Assembly (NCBI RefSeq): GCF_001522545.3
Contig: NC_031776.1
Span: forward strand, 31,882,709-31,946,708
Reading direction: 5' to 3'
Length of the DNA: 64,000 nt
Source of the DNA: Parus major
Taxonomy: Eukaryota > Chordata > Aves > Passeriformes > Paridae
Made by a program: the position numbers and the translations under genes. Under the pieces are notes generated by a model. The model had not been told where the DNA came from. It was given only the letters and a program-made list of their open reading frames with translations, and ran no database searches. Every line of letters starts with the position of its first letter. The stretch's first letter is position 1. Positions 61,663 through 64,000 of this stretch are shown one piece after another.

Positions 61663-62521
61663 AAACTTGAATCTCGTGAAACTTTTCTGAAGAGACCAGA
61701 AACTACATCCCTTCCTGTTGAACAATGGGAATAACAAGAAAAGAGAGAATCCACAGACATCAAAAGGAATTCGTTAAAATAAAAAGGCATGACAATCCCA
61801 AGGAAATTGTGACATTTACTGTAAATGACAAGTTTGACACAGCATCATTATGCACTATATTAGTGCAGGGTTCTTTATTCTTCACATACTTCAACAATGA
61901 GTTTTCTAGTGTTTACATTTCGTTCAAAGACTTTAAAACCAGATCATGTATTTTGAGAAATGCAAGGAAGAATGAGTTGAAGTGTCTGAAGTTACCAGGT
62001 TTTTTAAAGTTTCTTCCTTCTTATCCTGTTTTCTAGTCTGGAATATGATTTTGCTTCATTTCCACCTACAGGACAGAATAAGGATTGTTATGAAAATGCA
62101 TAGGTGGTTTCTTAACCAAGAATATTTTCTAAAGAGCTGAGTATAGATAGGTGTTTTGATGAGTGGGTAGAGGATTTGATTGTTTAAAAAGGATTTTAAA
62201 TTAAATTAAACCATGTAGATACATTATGGCCAATTTAAATTGTTATTCAGTTTAATTAAAACAAACTCTGCTTTTGTATTTAAATTTTCTTATCTGAAAT
62301 ATTTATAAATTCCTTTTTTTGAATTTAATTACCTGACCTCATTTAATATACATCAAACACAAATGCAGTTTGTAGAAGGTCTTGCTTTTTTAAATGTTTC
62401 AGAACCACTGAGAAGTTACATGTAAAATTCTGGGAACATTTGAAGAGGGTAAGTGTTTATAATAGTGTGTGTTGCAAGTAAGAAAGTGCCATCTTGTGGT
62501 ATTGACTTGTATTTATAAGCA

Positions 62522-62527
62522 AATAAA
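62522..62527 (+). promoter_or_regulatory. THSD7B: Candidate main polyadenylation signal (AATAAA)
   Basis: A canonical hexamer about 1.03 kb after the stop codon with a GT-rich stretch 25-60 nt downstream, the usual arrangement for cleavage and polyadenylation. Confidence 0.6.
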
Positions 62528-62559
62528 ATGCTAAAGAGAGTGAGAAAATTGCTTCTGGT

Positions 62560-63531
62560 ATGTTGAATTAAATGTGTGTAAACAACTTGTATTATTAGTC
62601 ATTTACTGAGTCTGAGATTGGCCTTGGATTTCAAACTCCTCTGGCATTATTTTGTGCTGCAGTGATGAGTGAGAGAAAGAGTAGAGACAAGTACCAATAG
62701 AGAGAACAATTGCAGGTCTGGAGAATTCTTGGTCTTATTTTTAACTCAATGCTGCTGTTGATTCCAATAATCAGAAGAGAAAAAGAAGAATTGTTACCAG
62801 CCCAGCACCTGCGTGGTCCTTCTCCACCCAAAGGTACCCAAATCATCACAACAGATGGGTATGGCTGGGGCAGGAGGCATTGCTCATCTGGTCAAGTTGC
62901 TATTCACTGCTTTGTGAACTGGTTTGAATGTTATGGTTTTATTTTAAAAATGATGGAATTGTAGATAGGTTTCCTTTCCTAGGTCGGGATGCACCCACTC
63001 AGCATTGCTCCTGCAGCATGGAATTGAGATGGCATTGTGCCACTAAGGCAGGGTCTGGAGTGTGCTTTTCTCTTGCCTCATTACAAAGAAAGGCTGATGG
63101 AATTGTGAGGGGAAATTGTCTCAGATGTTTCTGGACCTGAAGTTGTTCTGCTGGCCATGCTTTCCACCTTAGAGCTATAACTGCTTATGGAATATAAAGC
63201 AGGATCTTTCCAGGTGTTTCCTGGTAACATTGGGGTCCTAAATCTTTTTTCAGCAGCATCCTGTACCATTGAGTAACATCTACAGAGGAAGAATTACAAA
63301 GGGAATAATGATCTAGTGCTATTAGGAGCAACACTGACAGATCTTAATATATTTTGTCTATGGGATACCATGTCATCAGAGTGGCACTCTGAATAATGAA
63401 GGAATAAGCTCAGTTAAGTATGCTGTTCAGCAAGGCATTGGAGTGGGAAAGTTGGTGTAATAACAGCAAAATAGACAGCTGGAGCATGTGGTCATTGGCC
63501 TCAGCATCAGGGTAAATTACAATCCAAACTG
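62560..63531. other. Intergenic sequence downstream of THSD7B
   Basis: Frames are short and unconvincing on both strands. I recognise no gene, RNA or repeat here. Confidence 0.7.
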
Positions 63532-63868
63532 TGATGAAGAAAAGGCTCTGGGGAGGGCTCAGAGCACCTGCCAGTGCTTAAAGGGGCTCCCAGAGAGCTG
63601 GAGAGGGACTTTGGACAGAGACACGGAGTGACAGGACAAGAGGGAATGGCTTCAAACAGGGCAGGTTTAGATGAGATATCAGGGTGGTGAGGACTTGGCA
63701 CAGGTTTTCCAGAGGCTGTGGCTGCCCCTGGAAGTGTTCAAGGCCAGGCTGGATGGGGTTTGGAGCAGCCTGGGACAGTGGAAGGTGTCCCTGCCCACAG
63801 CAGGAGGGCAGACCTTAAAGTTCCCTTGTGACCCAAACTGTTCAGTGACTCAATCATTCCATGTCCGG
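63532..63868 (+). mobile_element. CR1 3' fragment with a small internal deletion
   Basis: GAAGAAAAGGCTCTGGGGAG, GAGTGACAGGACAAGAGGGA, GGTTTAGATGAGATATCAGG, AGTGTTCAAGGCCAGGCTGG and GAAGGTGTCCCTGCCCACAG give the CR1 3' region in sense orientation. It ends in weak octamers (CAATCATTCCATG). Compared with the usual CR1 order, the AGGAAGAAATTCTTTACTGT segment expected after AGATAT is missing, so GATATC joins directly to GGGTGGTGAGG. Confidence 0.9.
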
Positions 63869-64000
63869 TGCAGGAGACGTCAGATCCTGGGGCAGGTGAG
63901 AAGCTCCAGGTGGATCACTGCAAAGTGTGTTCATATTGAAGAGATGGATCTGGGGGTGTGGTGCAGTCTGGTGCCCCTGTCCCTCTCTGTGTCCCCACTA

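Larger units (their letters stand above)
61489..62550 (+). other. THSD7B: THSD7B 3' UTR (extent inferred)
   Basis: AT-rich sequence without coding potential follows the TAA. The end is placed near 62545-62560 because AATAAA at 62522-62527 is followed by a T/G-rich element (CTTCTGGTATGTTG and TGTGTGTAA). Earlier AATAAA hexamers at 61657-61662 and 61778-61783 could give shorter UTRs. No transcript evidence is available here. Confidence 0.6.

Overview
The window is vertebrate nuclear DNA, almost certainly from a bird. Coding sequence is split into small exons with clean GT-AG introns. The recognisable repeats are sparse, mostly 5'-truncated CR1 retroposons ending in the ATTCTATG-like octamers typical of avian CR1. 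There are no operons, bacterial promoters or CRISPR arrays. Which bird it is cannot be decided from this window.

The only gene I can support is the 3' third of THSD7B (thrombospondin type-1 domain-containing protein 7B) on the + strand. Thirteen consecutive coding exons run from 29435 to 61488. They join in compatible phases and give 1686 coding nt (561 codons plus stop). The encoded segment has about seven thrombospondin type-1 (TSP1) repeats, an EGF-like cysteine cluster, a juxtamembrane stalk, one transmembrane helix and a short cytoplasmic tail ending in the family signature KPLTLAYDGDxDM. The stalk (DKKADVK, HDIFKGWS) and tail match my memory of THSD7B rather than its paralogue THSD7A. 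The 5' half of the gene, including the signal peptide and the first dozen or so TSP1 repeats, lies upstream of the window.

Layout: 1-29434 is the end of a large upstream intron with no coding exon recognised; it holds decayed antisense LINE fragments, three short CR1 pieces, two long hairpins and some CpG-bearing islets. 29435-30394 has two exons. 30395-39435 is a 9 kb intron. 39436-41708 has three exons, with a CR1 copy and a 28-bp tandem repeat pressed against two acceptors. 41709-48060 is a 6.4 kb intron with a 188-nt pure pyrimidine tract. 48061-61488 has the last eight exons, including a 91-nt intron. 61489 to about 62550 is the 3' UTR, followed by intergenic DNA with another CR1.

I found no undescribed multi-gene system. 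The items most worth checking are the 100-nt imperfect hairpin at 24402-24501, the repeats abutting splice acceptors of exons C, D and F, the open read-through of the last extracellular exon (possible soluble isoform), and candidate conserved noncoding islets. Exons are lettered A to M in window order; their true numbers in the gene are unknown.
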